From an uncultured Zoogloea sp. (lineage in GTDB: Bacteria > Pseudomonadota > Gammaproteobacteria > Burkholderiales > Rhodocyclaceae), in the NCBI GenBank assembly GCA_937967645.1, contig CALBTT010000131.1, positions 1 through 18,076 of the forward strand: 18,076 nucleotides of DNA, in the 5' to 3' direction. Below are positions 1-8,089 of the stretch, piece after piece (the first letter of the stretch is position 1; each line of letters begins with the position of its first letter). Position numbers and translations under genes: made by a program. Under the pieces are notes generated by a model. It was not told the DNA's origin and searched no databases. It worked only from the letters and a program-made list of their open reading frames with translations.

Positions 1-86
1 ACACTTAGGTGAGACCAATGACACCTGTCATGTCTATGTAGTTGTGCATATTGGCAAGGTCGTAGTTGTTGTTTTTTTTTTTTTTC
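1..86. other. Non-genomic leader with poly-T run
   Basis: This AT-rich stretch contrasts sharply with the very GC-rich rest of the contig. It ends in a run of 14 T at 72-85 directly before an Illumina adapter. I do not recognise the first 70 bases as a specific adapter or vector. Because they lie outside the adapter, they are most likely library-construction or low-quality read sequence rather than chromosome. No gene should be called here. Confidence 0.75.
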
Positions 87-144
87 AATGTTACGGCGAC
101 CACCGAGGTCTACGCTCTTTCCCTACACGACGCTCTTCCGATCT
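87..144 (+). other. Illumina TruSeq/P5 adapter remnant
   Basis: The 58 bases match the Illumina universal adapter (begins AATG, ends GCTCTTCCGATCT) with three substitutions near its 5' half. The last 25 or so bases match exactly. Genomic sequence starts at about 145. Reading frames that run through this block, on either strand, are artefacts beyond the junction. Confidence 0.97.
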
Positions 145-528
145 CGCCTCCGGCGCGGTGGCGGCCGGCCGGGAGGCGCCACCCGACGTGGGCCCTTGGC
201 CGCCCGGCGTGTCGGGCGTCGGCGCGTCCCGATGGCCGACGCGCGCATCCGGGGTGCTCAGGCCGGACAGGCTGGCTTCGATGGCGTCGGCGAGGGCCGG
301 GTCGGGGGCTGGCAAGACGTCGAACCAGCGGCTGATCAGGCGCCGCTCCTCGTCGCTGCGTCCCCACAGGGCCACCGCCAGGTCGCGCAGGGCGGCCCGG
401 CTGTCCTGGCCGAAGCCCAGGCGCAGGGCTTCCACGCCGTCCAGGTAGTCTCGCACCCCCACCGGCACGCCATGGGCCTTGAGCTCGCGGAACAGCCCCA
501 GCAGCAGGGGCGGCAGGGTGTCGCTCAC
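145..528 (-). CDS. CoxE-like (vWA family) protein, N-terminal part only
   Basis: This is a partial gene: 128 codons from a GTG start (526-528) up to the adapter junction, with the C-terminal part off the contig. The start overlaps the TGA stop of the MoxR gene by 4 nt (GTGA), so translation is probably coupled. The visible part begins with LFRELKAHGVPVGVRDYLDG, followed by a helical segment with FGQDSRAALRDLAVALWGRS. This is typical of the region ahead of the von Willebrand A domain in CoxE-like proteins. The vWA domain with its MIDAS metal site would lie in the missing part and is not seen. MoxR ATPases and CoxE-like vWA proteins commonly work as pairs that remodel or activate a client protein. 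The family call rests on this N-terminal pattern and on the MoxR neighbour. After about residue 105 the sequence becomes Pro/Ala/Gly-rich, which looks like a linker. Confidence 0.72.
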
Positions 529-1463
529 CGGGCCGCCTCGTCGCTGGTGCGTGCCCGGTAGCGCTCGATGTCCTGGCGGACCTTGAACAGCACGGCCTGG
601 TCGATGGCGTCCAGGCTGTCCACCGAGACGGCCTCGGCCTTGCGGCCCTGCCAGTGCAGCACGCGCACCCAGTCCACCAGCTCGCTGGTGGCCGGCAGCT
701 TCTGCATGCCCAGCTCGCGCCCCCGTTCGCGGATGCGGCACAGACGCTCCACCGCGCCGGCGATGAGCGCATCGCTGATCTGCTCGCTGCGGGCGTCGAG
801 GTTCTTGCGCACGATGTCGGCCAGCATGGCGGGGTGGTCGGCGGGGAAGTCGAGCTGCACGTACAGGCAGCGGCGCAGGAAGGGTTCGGGCAGCTGCTTC
901 TCGCGGTTGCTGGTGATCAGCACGATGGGCCGCACCCCATCGGCCGGGCCGGTGACGTGGCGGCCGAAGCCGCGGGCCTGGCGGCAGGCCTCGTCCTCGG
1001 CGCGGGGCAGGTCCTCGATGTCGAACTCGAAGCGGTCCAGGACGTCGAGCAGGTCGTTGGGGAAGTCGATGTCGGCCTTGTCCACCTCGTCGATCAGGAC
1101 CACCTGCGGCTGGCCTTCGCGGATGGCGTGGCCGAGGGGCTCCAGGTCGATGTAGGGATGCACCTGGCGGGCGCTCCGGTTCTGCGGGTCCTGGGCGTCC
1201 TGCAGGCGGCGCAGGGCGTCGAAGCGGTAGAGCAGGTCGCGGGCCTGGCTGGTGCTCTTGACCGTCATGGTGGTGAGGCCGATCCCCAGCTCCTCGGCGA
1301 TGGCGCCGGCGAGGCGGGTCTTGCCGCAGCCCGCCTCGCCCTCAACCAGCAGGGGGCGGCCCAGGCGGATGGCCAGGTTGACGATGGTGGCGGTGTGGGG
1401 CGCGGCCACGTAGCCGGCGGCGCGGGTGCCGCTGAATTCGGTGTAGGGCAGGGTCTCGGGCAC
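525..1463 (-). CDS. MoxR-family AAA+ ATPase
   Basis: A 312-residue ATPase with a full set of motifs: Walker A GEAGCGKT (residues 42-49), Walker B VVLIDEVDKAD (121-131), a sensor-1 region ITSNREKQLP (183-192) and an EPFLRRC segment (193-199) that carries the likely arginine finger. MoxR proteins assemble as rings and act as chaperones with a vWA-domain partner. The segment LLYRFDALRRLQDAQ (78-92) between the Walker motifs is typical of MoxR proteins found beside vWA proteins and conflict-system genes. The start is GTG (1461-1463), with GAGGA about 7 nt upstream. It lies 10 nt after the DUF4062-like gene and overlaps the CoxE-like gene by 4 nt, so the three form one operon. All catalytic residues I can check are present, so this is probably the active NTPase of the set. 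Confidence 0.93.
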   Translation of the reverse strand: MPETLPYTEFSGTRAAGYVAAPHTATIVNLAIRLGRPLLVEGEAGCGKTRLAGAIAEELGIGLTTMTVKSTSQARDLLYRFDALRRLQDAQDPQNRSARQVHPYIDLEPLGHAIREGQPQVVLIDEVDKADIDFPNDLLDVLDRFEFDIEDLPRAEDEACRQARGFGRHVTGPADGVRPIVLITSNREKQLPEPFLRRCLYVQLDFPADHPAMLADIVRKNLDARSEQISDALIAGAVERLCRIRERGRELGMQKLPATSELVDWVRVLHWQGRKAEAVSVDSLDAIDQAVLFKVRQDIERYRARTSDEAAR

Positions 1464-1473
1464 GGTGGGTTCC

Positions 1474-2826
1474 TCAGCGGGCGCGGCTCCAGAAGCCGTG
1501 CAGGATCAGGCGGTTGAAGACGTCGGGGGGATGGCCATTGGGGGTGGTGGCGTAGTCGGCGATCTGCTCCCGTGCGGCTTCGTCGATATGCACGCCGGCG
1601 CTGCGTCGGATCTCCGCCAGCCAGCTGCGCACCTGTCGCGCGCTGATGGGGGCCAGGGGCGGCAGGGCCAGGATCTGTCGATAATCCACGTCGTCCGCGT
1701 CCAGGCCGGCGTGCCGGAAGGCCGCGTCGGGGGGCTGCGGCAGCGGCGCATGGTCGGCCAGGAAGCAGTACAGGCGCCCGCGGCCAGCCGGCGGGCGGGC
1801 CGCCAGGGCGGCCTGCAGGGGCAGCCAGAAGCGTTGATGGAAGAGCGTCAGCCGGGTCGCCTCGAGCCCGGCCGTGCGCAGGATGAGGACCACCGAGCGG
1901 GCGGCCAGGCGCACCGCCAGCAGGCCGGCGAGGGCCTCGATGGTGGGCTCCCCCAGCAGGGGCTCGCCGAGCTGGCTGCAGGCCCAGCAGATGAGGGACT
2001 CGGCGCTGTCCGGCTCGTCGGCCTGGCCGCAATGAACATCCATCCCGTCCCACTCGTCGTGCCAGTTGCGCAGGAGCTCGACGAACTCCAGCTGGCCGTG
2101 GTTCTCCGGGCCATGGATGAGGAAGGCGGCGGCCCGTTCCGACCGGCGGTCGCGGAAGGCCTCCAGGGCCTGCCCGAGGGCGCTGATCTGCGCGTCGCGG
2201 CCGATCCGGCCGAGTTCGTCACGGGGGATGTCGCCGGGCGCCGCGTAGCGGCCCCGCGAGGCGTTGCGGAGCACTTCCTGGTCCCAGTCCTTGATGCAGC
2301 ACAGGGCCTTGCCGACCAGCTGCAGCGGGGTCCGGTAGAAGACCTGGATGCGCCCGCCGGCCCACTGGTCGACGCTCGCCAGAAACTCCCGCTGGGCAGC
2401 CTGGTCCGCCTCGGCTTCAGCGGGGGGCATCCGCGCATGGAACTGCGCGGCCTGGTCCCGCAGGTGCTGGTCGGCTTCGCTGCCGGGGACCGGGCGGAAG
2501 ATGAAGATCGGCGCCTCGCCGGCTCCCCAGCGCTCGACCGCCCAGCGGAACTCCAGCTCGGTGATGGAGCGGCGCTGCAGGGGCGGGGTCCAGCCGTAGC
2601 GGTGGCCGAACAGGCCCAGGTAGGCGTCGCATTCCTGCACCTTGCGCTTGCACACCTTCTCGACGTACTGGCCGCCGGCGGCCCAGTTTTCCTGCAGGAA
2701 GATCCTGGCTGACTCCAGGTTGTCGTGGATGAAGTCCCGCACCGCCTCCCGATAGATCCGGCAGTCCTGGGCGGTGGCGCTCAGGAAGATCTGTCCGATC
2801 TCTGGAAGTGGCGCTTCATGGGGCAT
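1474..2826 (-). CDS. DUF4062-like protein with degenerate (inactive) STAND-type NTPase module
   Basis: A 450-residue soluble protein, first gene of the three-gene unit. Residues about 11-115 look like DUF4062: IFLSATAQDCRIYREAVRDF near the start, then AYLGLFGHRYGW (69-80) and SITELEFRWAVE (87-98). The middle and C-terminal parts resemble an inactive STAND module. FLIHGPENHGQ (235-245) sits where a P-loop is expected but lacks the GK[ST] end. The hydrophobic strand VVLILRTAG (312-320), where Walker B would be, lacks an acidic residue. It is followed by HQRFWLPLQAAL (330-341). DUF4062 is often found on large signalling NTPases of bacterial immunity. The likely role is sensing or recruitment for the downstream MoxR/CoxE-like pair. 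That is inference from domains and context, and no biochemical activity is claimed. No signal peptide or membrane segment is visible. Confidence 0.72.
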   Translation of the reverse strand: MPHEAPLPEIGQIFLSATAQDCRIYREAVRDFIHDNLESARIFLQENWAAGGQYVEKVCKRKVQECDAYLGLFGHRYGWTPPLQRRSITELEFRWAVERWGAGEAPIFIFRPVPGSEADQHLRDQAAQFHARMPPAEAEADQAAQREFLASVDQWAGGRIQVFYRTPLQLVGKALCCIKDWDQEVLRNASRGRYAAPGDIPRDELGRIGRDAQISALGQALEAFRDRRSERAAAFLIHGPENHGQLEFVELLRNWHDEWDGMDVHCGQADEPDSAESLICWACSQLGEPLLGEPTIEALAGLLAVRLAARSVVLILRTAGLEATRLTLFHQRFWLPLQAALAARPPAGRGRLYCFLADHAPLPQPPDAAFRHAGLDADDVDYRQILALPPLAPISARQVRSWLAEIRRSAGVHIDEAAREQIADYATTPNGHPPDVFNRLILHGFWSRAR

Positions 2827-2942
2827 GGTGCGGAGATCCTCCTGGCCGGCGCGTGGCGTGCCTGAAGAATATGCCAGTCACACGCTGTTTGCCACGGGGG
2901 GAGGGCTTATCATCGGGCGCCTTCTTGCGGAGACGATTGAGC
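2827..2942. promoter_or_regulatory. Divergent intergenic region between the DUF4062-like gene and the ROK kinase
   Basis: These 116 bases separate two genes transcribed away from each other, so promoters for both must lie here or overlap the genes. For the minus strand a possible -10 TATTCT (about 2868-2873) has only a poor -35 match. For the plus strand TATCAT (2908-2913) has no good -35 at normal spacing. I see no operator-like palindrome. The individual promoter boxes are weak guesses. Confidence 0.35.
2838..2843 (-). promoter_or_regulatory. Strong ribosome binding site of the DUF4062-like gene
   Basis: On the minus strand this reads AGGAGG, a perfect Shine-Dalgarno core, 11 nt before the ATG at 2824-2826. 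It supports that start and suggests efficient translation of the first gene of the three-gene unit. Confidence 0.75.
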
Positions 2943-3854
2943 ATGCGTATCGGCATCGACCTTGGCGGAACGAAGATCGAGATCATCGCCCTCGACGACG
3001 GCGGGCAGACCCTCGCCCGGCGGCGGGTGGCAACGCCGCAGGGCGACTACGCCGGCACCGTGGCGGCGGTGGCCGGCCTGGTGCTGGGCGTCGAGGCCGA
3101 GCTCGGACGGCGTGGCGCGGTGGGCGTCGGCATGCCGGGCGCACCGTCGCGGCGCAGCGGGTTGATCAAGAATGCCAACTCCACCTGCCTGATCGGCCGC
3201 CCGCTGGCGGCGGACCTGGCGATGGCCCTGGGGCGCGAGGTGCGCCTGGCCAACGACGCCAACTGTCTGGCCCTGTCGGAGGCGGGCGACGGCGCCGCGG
3301 CGGGGGCGGAGGTGGTGTTCGGGGTCATCATCGGCACCGGCGTGGGCGGCGGGATCGCCGTGCGCGGCCAGGTGGTCGAGGGCCTCAATGCGATCGCCGG
3401 GGAGTGGGGCCACAACCCCCTGCCGCTGCCGGCGGGGGCCGATCTGCCCTTGCCCCCCTGTTATTGCGGTCGTGCCGGCTGCGTCGAAACCTATCTGTCA
3501 GGTCCTGGTCTGGCCGCCCTGCACGCCCGCGAAAGCGGGCGCCGCCTCACCCCGGAGGCCATCGTCGCCGCTGCGGCGGCCGGTGATGCGGCTTGCGAGG
3601 CCAGCCTGCAGGCCTATGAGGGGCGTCTGGCCAGGGCGCTGGCCGGCGTCATCAACATCCTGGATCCGGATGTGATCGTGCTGGGCGGCGGGCTGTCGAA
3701 TCTGGCCCGCCTGTATGAGTCGGTGCCCCGCCTGTGGCTGCCCCACGTGTTTTCGGATGCGGTGGCCACCCGCCTGGTACCGGCCCTGCACGGCGATTCG
3801 TCCGGCGTGCGTGGGGCGGCCTGGCTGTGGCCGGTGGAGGCGCACGACAGCTGA
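2943..3854 (+). CDS. ROK-family sugar kinase, probably manno(fructo)kinase-like
   Basis: A 303-residue cytoplasmic kinase. It carries the phosphate-binding DLGGTK (residues 6-11), the catalytic Asp in NDAN (104-107, D105), the second phosphate motif GTGVGGGI (131-138), and the ROK zinc site: H157 in GEWGHNPLP, then CYCGRAGC (173-180). GEWGHNPLP and CYCG..GC.ET are closer to E. coli Mak-type fructokinases than to NagK, so phosphorylation of fructose or a related hexose with ATP is the best guess. Glucose or GlcNAc cannot be excluded. The ATG at 2943 is chosen because the family N-terminus starts exactly there, with a GGAGA about 9 nt upstream. A longer reading frame from 2808 would add residues unlike the family. 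No transporter or other sugar gene lies next to it. Confidence 0.93.
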   Translation: MRIGIDLGGTKIEIIALDDGGQTLARRRVATPQGDYAGTVAAVAGLVLGVEAELGRRGAVGVGMPGAPSRRSGLIKNANSTCLIGRPLAADLAMALGREVRLANDANCLALSEAGDGAAAGAEVVFGVIIGTGVGGGIAVRGQVVEGLNAIAGEWGHNPLPLPAGADLPLPPCYCGRAGCVETYLSGPGLAALHARESGRRLTPEAIVAAAAAGDAACEASLQAYEGRLARALAGVINILDPDVIVLGGGLSNLARLYESVPRLWLPHVFSDAVATRLVPALHGDSSGVRGAAWLWPVEAHDS

Positions 3855-4007
3855 GACATTCCGCCGCAACTGGCGCAAAATGGGCAGCTGCACGCGCGTT
3901 GCGGCCCCCGCCAGGGAGGGGGCGCATGGATCGCCTGCACGGATTCGACTCCCAGGGCCCCAGGCCGCCAAGGGAGCCCGGCTACCACCCCCAGAGAGAG
4001 CTCGCCC
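3855..4007. other. Intergenic region with a GC-rich hairpin
   Basis: 153 bases between the ROK kinase and the next plus-strand gene. A perfect 6-bp stem (GCCCCC with GGGGGC, 3904-3923) with an 8-nt loop lies about 50 nt after the kinase stop. No T-run follows, so it is not a convincing intrinsic terminator. A purine-rich AGAGAGAG just before the downstream ATG may serve as its ribosome binding site. Confidence 0.3.
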
Positions 4008-4436
4008 ATGTGGATCCCCGCGGAACCGGCATTTCGTGCCAGCCTGTACTTCACGGACCTGTTCGGCAGCGTGCTGCTGGCCCACGCGGATGCCGCGCAG
4101 CGCCTGCATTTCCTGGCCGGACGCCTGCTGCTGGGGGCGACCAGCAGCTGTCTGCGCAGCCAGGTCCTGCGCAAGGACGATGTGCTTTACGCGGTCGACA
4201 GGGCTGAACTGGACAACCGCCTCAACCTCATGATGGAGGCGGGTGCCGAGGGGTGCGTGACGATTCTGCAGGGGCTGATCGACGAGGTCGGTGCGGCGCA
4301 GATGCGCTGGGCACGGAGCCTCTTCGCCCAGGGTGAGGGCGAACACTCCGTGCTGCGCTTGGGGTTTTCCGACTCCGAGCCGCTCAGTCTGGACCTGCGC
4401 CAGGACGTGCGCGCCAGGCTCAGCGCAGGGGGATGA
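4008..4436 (+). CDS. Small helical protein of unknown function
   Basis: A 142-residue protein with no signal peptide. It is mostly predicted amphipathic helix by eye, for example FRASLYFTDLFGSVLLAHAD (9-28) and a segment around residues 55-107 containing DRAELDNRLNLMMEAGAEG and ARSLF. This pattern is loosely like phasins (polyhydroxyalkanoate granule proteins), but I see no decisive motif, so I do not assign that function. The ATG at 4008 follows AGAGAGAG by a few bases. Its last 17 bases overlap, tail to tail, the end of the minus-strand gene at 4420-4716. Base composition fits the rest of the contig. It could share a transcript with the ROK kinase, although the gap of 153 nt is large for an operon. 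Confidence 0.6.
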   Translation: MWIPAEPAFRASLYFTDLFGSVLLAHADAAQRLHFLAGRLLLGATSSCLRSQVLRKDDVLYAVDRAELDNRLNLMMEAGAEGCVTILQGLIDEVGAAQMRWARSLFAQGEGEHSVLRLGFSDSEPLSLDLRQDVRARLSAGG

Positions 4437-4716
4437 CCAGCGGCGGGATGCCGATCACCACCGCAGGGTCGCGGGAGTAGGCGTAGGCGGGAGCCGGGTA
4501 GACCGGTTGCGGCACATAGACCGGCGCCGGCATGACGGCAACCGGCGCCCGATACGGCCGGTAATGGCGGTATTCGTTGTAGTGGCGATGGTGCTCGTGA
4601 CGATCCCAGTGCTTGTAATGACCGCGATGCTCGCCCCGATCGGCGCTGGCGGGAAGGGACACGCTCAGGGTGCCCAGGGCGATCAGGCAGGCGGTCAGCA
4701 GTTTCAGGGTGCTCAT
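4420..4716 (-). CDS. Small secreted His/Tyr/Pro-rich protein (PxPV-like)
   Basis: A 98-residue protein with a clear Sec signal peptide: Lys at position 5, a hydrophobic core LLTACLIALGTLSVSL, and cleavage after SLPASA (about residue 25). The mature part has a His/Arg/Tyr-rich block (27-56, with HEHHRHYNEYRHYR) followed by repeats of the type PAPVYVPQPVYPAPAY (63-78). Similar PxPV-repeat proteins occur in Betaproteobacteria and their function is not established. The His block could bind metal ions, which is inference. The start is an ATG at 4714-4716 with GAGGAGAA just upstream. Its end overlaps the plus-strand gene at 4008-4436 by 17 bases. Confidence 0.82.
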   Translation of the reverse strand: MSTLKLLTACLIALGTLSVSLPASADRGEHRGHYKHWDRHEHHRHYNEYRHYRPYRAPVAVMPAPVYVPQPVYPAPAYAYSRDPAVVIGIPPLVIPLR

Positions 4717-4720
4717 CGTA

Positions 4721-4728
4721 TTCTCCTC
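4721..4728 (-). promoter_or_regulatory. Ribosome binding site of the PxPV-like gene
   Basis: On the minus strand this reads GAGGAGAA, a strong Shine-Dalgarno match 4 nt from the ATG at 4716 when counted from its last base. It fixes the start codon and so the signal peptide. Confidence 0.7.
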
Positions 4729-4757
4729 GAAGCTCCGGTGGAGCCGGATACGCTTGG

Positions 4758-4789
4758 AGGATAGTCACGTCCGGCGTGACCGGTCGTGA
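4758..4789 (-). promoter_or_regulatory. Palindrome abutting a -10-like hexamer upstream of the PxPV-like gene
   Basis: GTCACG (4764-4769) and CGTGAC (4775-4780) form a perfect 6-bp inverted repeat with a 5-nt centre. A third CGTGA lies at 4785-4789, ten bases from the previous one. On the minus strand the palindrome runs directly into TATCCT (4758-4763), a 4/6 match to a -10 box, about 42 nt before the start codon. The -35 position is poor, as expected for a regulated promoter. The binding protein is unknown, and chance occurrence is possible. Confidence 0.35.
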
Positions 4790-4813
4790 GCCTTTGTAAG
4801 CAAATCTTGTTTC

Positions 4814-4827
4814 CTGCCCTTTGGCAG
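4814..4827 (-). terminator. Weak hairpin just after the soluble hybrid kinase gene
   Basis: CTGCC and GGCAG form a 5-bp stem around a 4-nt loop, starting 5 nt after the TGA of the kinase gene. No T-run follows on the minus strand, so intrinsic termination is doubtful. Confidence 0.2.
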
Positions 4828-4832
4828 CCCCC

Positions 4833-6752
4833 TCAGAGGGCTGCGCCTTCGTCCTTGGCTGCGTTGTGGCTGTCGATCAGGGTCTGCCGCCAGCGGTGGA
4901 TGGCTTCGGCGAGGGCCTGGCGGGCGACCGGCTTGACCACGTAGTCGTTCATGCCGGCTTCGAGGGCCTTGCTGCGTTCGTCACTCATGGCGTCGGCGCT
5001 GACCCCGATGATGTAGGCTGGGTTGCCGGCTTCCCGCAGGGCCCGGGTGGCGGCCAGGCCGTCCAGGCGGGGCATCCGGGCATCCATGAAGATCAGCTCG
5101 TAGGACGCGCTGGCGCAGCACTCGAGGGCGGCCTGGCCATCTTCGGCATAGGCCAGGTCCTTCGCGCCGAAGCGTTCCAGCATGCGCCCCAGCACCATGC
5201 GGTTGATGGGGTTGTCCTCGACGATGAGGATGCGCGTGCTCTGGCGCAGGATCGGGCGAGGTGCCTCCGGTGCTTGGGATTCCTCGCCGGCGCCGTTCTC
5301 CAGGCTGAGCGTGAACCAGAAGCGGGACCCCTTGCCTTCCTCGCTGTCCACCCCGATCTCGCCGCCCATCAGCTCGCACAGCATGCGGCAGATCGCCAGG
5401 CCCAGCCCGGTTCCGCCGTAGCGGCGGGTGGTGGACATGTCGGCCTGCTCGAAGGGCGTGAAGATGTGCCGGCACTTGTCCGGCGCGATGCCGATGCCGC
5501 TGTCGCTTACGGTGATCCGCAGGTCGGTGCGGCCGGGCTGGCCGGGCACGCCTGCCACATGGATGCCGACCTGGCCCTCCGCGGTGAACTTGAAGGCATT
5601 GCCGGTCAGGTTGACCAGGATCTGGCGCAGGCGGGTCGGATCGCCCATCAGCACCCGTGGGACGCCGTCGGCCACGCTGGTGGCGAAGGTGAGCCGCTTC
5701 TCGGCGGCCTTCGGGCGGAACAGGCGCTCCACGTCGAGCACCAGCTGGCGCAGGTCGAAACCGACGGTCTCGAGGCTCATCTTGTTGGCCTCGATCTTCG
5801 AATAGTCGAGGATGTCGTTGATGATGCCCAGCAGGGCCTCGCCGCTCTTCTGGATGGTCGAGATGTACTCCTGCTGCTCCGCCGTGTGGGGCGCCATCTC
5901 GAGTAGCTGGGCCATGCCGATGATGCCGTTCATCGGGGTCCGGATCTCGTGCGACATCATCGCCAGGAAGTCGCTCTTGGCGCGGCTGGCGGCCGTGGCC
6001 GCGTCCCGCGCGGCGATCAGGGCCTGCTGGGCGCGCTGCCTCTCGGTCACATCGGTGATGCAGAATACCCGGCCGATCATCTGCTCGTCATGGCGGGCCG
6101 GGCGCGAGCTGATCTCGAAGATGCGCCCGTCGCGCAGGGACACCGTGTCGAAGGTCTCCCGGGTGTCCCGACCGTGGCCGGTCAGCAGGTGTTGCAGGGT
6201 GCCGGGATCTTCGACCGCGTGGCAGAAGTGCTCGAGCAGGGCGTTGTCGTCGTGCCGGGCGAGCAGGGCTTCGGGGATCTGCCACAGGTGGGCCAGGCGG
6301 CGGTTGAGGTTGACCACCCGGTCGTCCCGGTCGAGCACGAGAATGCCGTCGGCGGTGGCCTCCAGGGTGGCGCGCAGGCGCGAGGCCATCTGGGCCAACT
6401 CGTCCTCGGCGCGTTTCTGGGCGCCGATGTCGGTGGCGCGGACCAGGATCCCTTCCGGAATGCGGCGCACCGTCTTGCGGGCCGACAGCAGGCTTTCGTC
6501 GGCACGGCGGTACAGGCCTTCCATCACCTGTTCGTCGATACTACCGCCGGCGCGCACCTCTTCCCAGAAGAACAGGTCGGCGAGGGCGCACTCCACGTCG
6601 GTGATGGACAGGCCGACCAGCGCATCGGCGGGGTAACCGAGCAGGCGTGCCGCGGCCGGATTGGCCGCCAGGATGGCCAGGCTGGTCGGGTCGACCAGCA
6701 GCAGGATCTCCTCGGCGGCGGCGAGCAGGACGTCCTTGTAGGGGGCATTCAT
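4833..6752 (-). CDS. Soluble PAS-PAS hybrid histidine kinase with receiver domain
   Basis: A 639-residue cytoplasmic sensor kinase with no membrane segment. Order: PAS 1 (about 8-112), PAS 2 (about 125-240), HisKA with SHEIRTPMNGIIGM (H268 is the phosphorylated His), HATPase with N box NLTGNAFKFT (381-390), DSGIGI (417-422), FTPFEQAD (431-438) and GGTGLGLAI (446-454), then a receiver domain with VEDN (511-514), phospho-acceptor D557 in IFMDARMP and K607 in VVKPV. All catalytic residues are present. There is no DNA-binding or enzymatic output, so the phosphoryl group must pass to an Hpt protein or regulator encoded elsewhere. The ATG at 6750-6752 overlaps the TGA of the HD-GYP gene by 4 nt (ATGA), and the upstream ribosome site is weak. 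This points to translational coupling. The longer frame running back into the HD-GYP gene is not real. Confidence 0.93.
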   Translation of the reverse strand: MNAPYKDVLLAAAEEILLLVDPTSLAILAANPAAARLLGYPADALVGLSITDVECALADLFFWEEVRAGGSIDEQVMEGLYRRADESLLSARKTVRRIPEGILVRATDIGAQKRAEDELAQMASRLRATLEATADGILVLDRDDRVVNLNRRLAHLWQIPEALLARHDDNALLEHFCHAVEDPGTLQHLLTGHGRDTRETFDTVSLRDGRIFEISSRPARHDEQMIGRVFCITDVTERQRAQQALIAARDAATAASRAKSDFLAMMSHEIRTPMNGIIGMAQLLEMAPHTAEQQEYISTIQKSGEALLGIINDILDYSKIEANKMSLETVGFDLRQLVLDVERLFRPKAAEKRLTFATSVADGVPRVLMGDPTRLRQILVNLTGNAFKFTAEGQVGIHVAGVPGQPGRTDLRITVSDSGIGIAPDKCRHIFTPFEQADMSTTRRYGGTGLGLAICRMLCELMGGEIGVDSEEGKGSRFWFTLSLENGAGEESQAPEAPRPILRQSTRILIVEDNPINRMVLGRMLERFGAKDLAYAEDGQAALECCASASYELIFMDARMPRLDGLAATRALREAGNPAYIIGVSADAMSDERSKALEAGMNDYVVKPVARQALAEAIHRWRQTLIDSHNAAKDEGAAL

Positions 6753-8035
6753 GAAGTGCGCCCTTTCTTGGAGTCGGCGTCGAAGTAGTAGGTGACCCGC
6801 TTGCGCGGGCTGAGGTAGTCGTAGACCTCGGGCGGCAGCTGGATCGGCCGCAGGGCCTTGGTGATGTTGATGTCGGGCTCTTCTTCCAGGTCGAGCATGA
6901 TGGCTTCGTCCTTGGGAACGCCGGGATCGTAGACCGTGACCCAGGGGCGTAGCGGCTTGACCGGATTGACCGAGGCCACCAGGGCGATGGCGTCGTTGGA
7001 CAGCTTGACCACGGTGCCGGGCGGGTACACCCCCAGGCAGCGGATCATGACCTGCAGGGCCTTGGGGTCGAACTTGGCGCGGCGCTGGGCGAACATCAGC
7101 GAGAGGGCCTCGTGGGGCGTCATGGCCTTGGCCTGATCCGCTGGATTGCACAGGTTGTCGTAGTAGTTCACCAGCGACACGATGCGCGCCAGGGGGTCGA
7201 TCTGGTCGCCCTTGAGGCGGTTCGGAAAGCCGCTGCCGTCGGCCAGCTCATGGTGCTGGGCGATGATGCGCAGGACGGGCTCGGGCAGCCCGATCTGCTT
7301 GCCGGTGCGTACGCCGTACTCGCAGTGCAGCTCGCGCAGGTGGCGTTCCGGGGCGGTCAACTCATGGCGCGGGCGGGCCACCCGGTCGGGGATGTCGTTG
7401 AGGCCGATGTCGTGGAGCAGGGCGCCGACGCCCAGCAGCTGGCAGTGGGCGCGGGGGAAGCCCAGCTCCTTGGCCAGCATCATCGACAGGATCGAGCAGT
7501 TGAGCCCATGGTAATAGGTCTCCTCGCCGCCCGAGTGCTCGCCGATCACGTGCAGGGCGACTTCCGGCTGGTCCAGGAAGGCCACCACCATCTGGGTTAC
7601 CAGCTCGCTGACTTCCTCCATGCATTCCTTGGGGCGGGCGAACAGGTTCTTGCTGATGTTGCGCATCACCCCGGCGGCCTTGACCAGGGCCTTCTCCACT
7701 TCCACCACCTTGCGCTTGCGCTGGGCCAGGCGGGCGATGCGCTCGCGCTTGGCTGCCAGGGTGCCGTCATCCACGGGTTCGACCTGAGGTGGGGGCGGTG
7801 CCTCGACCTGCGGGTGGGTGGCGATACCGGTGGGCTGCACGTCGGAACGGTCCGGATCGTAGCGGAAGTGCTTCACGCCCAGCTTGCGCAGCGTCGCCAG
7901 CTGCTCCGCATTGCGGATCTTGAAGCTGTTGAAGCTGAAGGGATGGCTGAACCAGGGCAGGTCGATATGCACGAACACCCCGACGCACAGCTGGTCGGGG
8001 GTGACGACGAAGTCCTGGGGCGGTGATGCTTGCAT
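6749..8035 (-). CDS. DUF3391/HD-GYP domain protein (c-di-GMP phosphodiesterase family, divergent)
   Basis: A 428-residue protein. The N-terminus (about 10-65) is DUF3391, with LCVGVFVHIDLPWFSHPF (16-33). After a Pro-rich linker (74-90) and a helical stretch comes an HD-GYP domain (about 165-360): H176, HDIG (208-211), H237, HHELADGSGFP (261-271) and RIVSLVNYYDNL (284-295). HD-GYP domains hydrolyse c-di-GMP with a two- or three-metal centre. Here the tyrosine of GYP is Phe. The Lys normally after HDIG is Leu. The Asp of the usual 'VAD.YDA' segment is Asn290. The metal-binding His residues I can identify remain. Activity is therefore plausible but not certain. The start ATG (8033-8035) lacks a good ribosome site but fits the DUF3391 N-terminus. 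The gene follows lutC by 54 nt and overlaps the hybrid kinase gene. Confidence 0.9.
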   Translation of the reverse strand: MQASPPQDFVVTPDQLCVGVFVHIDLPWFSHPFSFNSFKIRNAEQLATLRKLGVKHFRYDPDRSDVQPTGIATHPQVEAPPPPQVEPVDDGTLAAKRERIARLAQRKRKVVEVEKALVKAAGVMRNISKNLFARPKECMEEVSELVTQMVVAFLDQPEVALHVIGEHSGGEETYYHGLNCSILSMMLAKELGFPRAHCQLLGVGALLHDIGLNDIPDRVARPRHELTAPERHLRELHCEYGVRTGKQIGLPEPVLRIIAQHHELADGSGFPNRLKGDQIDPLARIVSLVNYYDNLCNPADQAKAMTPHEALSLMFAQRRAKFDPKALQVMIRCLGVYPPGTVVKLSNDAIALVASVNPVKPLRPWVTVYDPGVPKDEAIMLDLEEEPDINITKALRPIQLPPEVYDYLSPRKRVTYYFDADSKKGRTS

Positions 8036-8089
8036 CGGGCGGCGTTCAGGGCGGATGAATGGAGGTTTTCGGCCGTCGGTGGCAGAAGT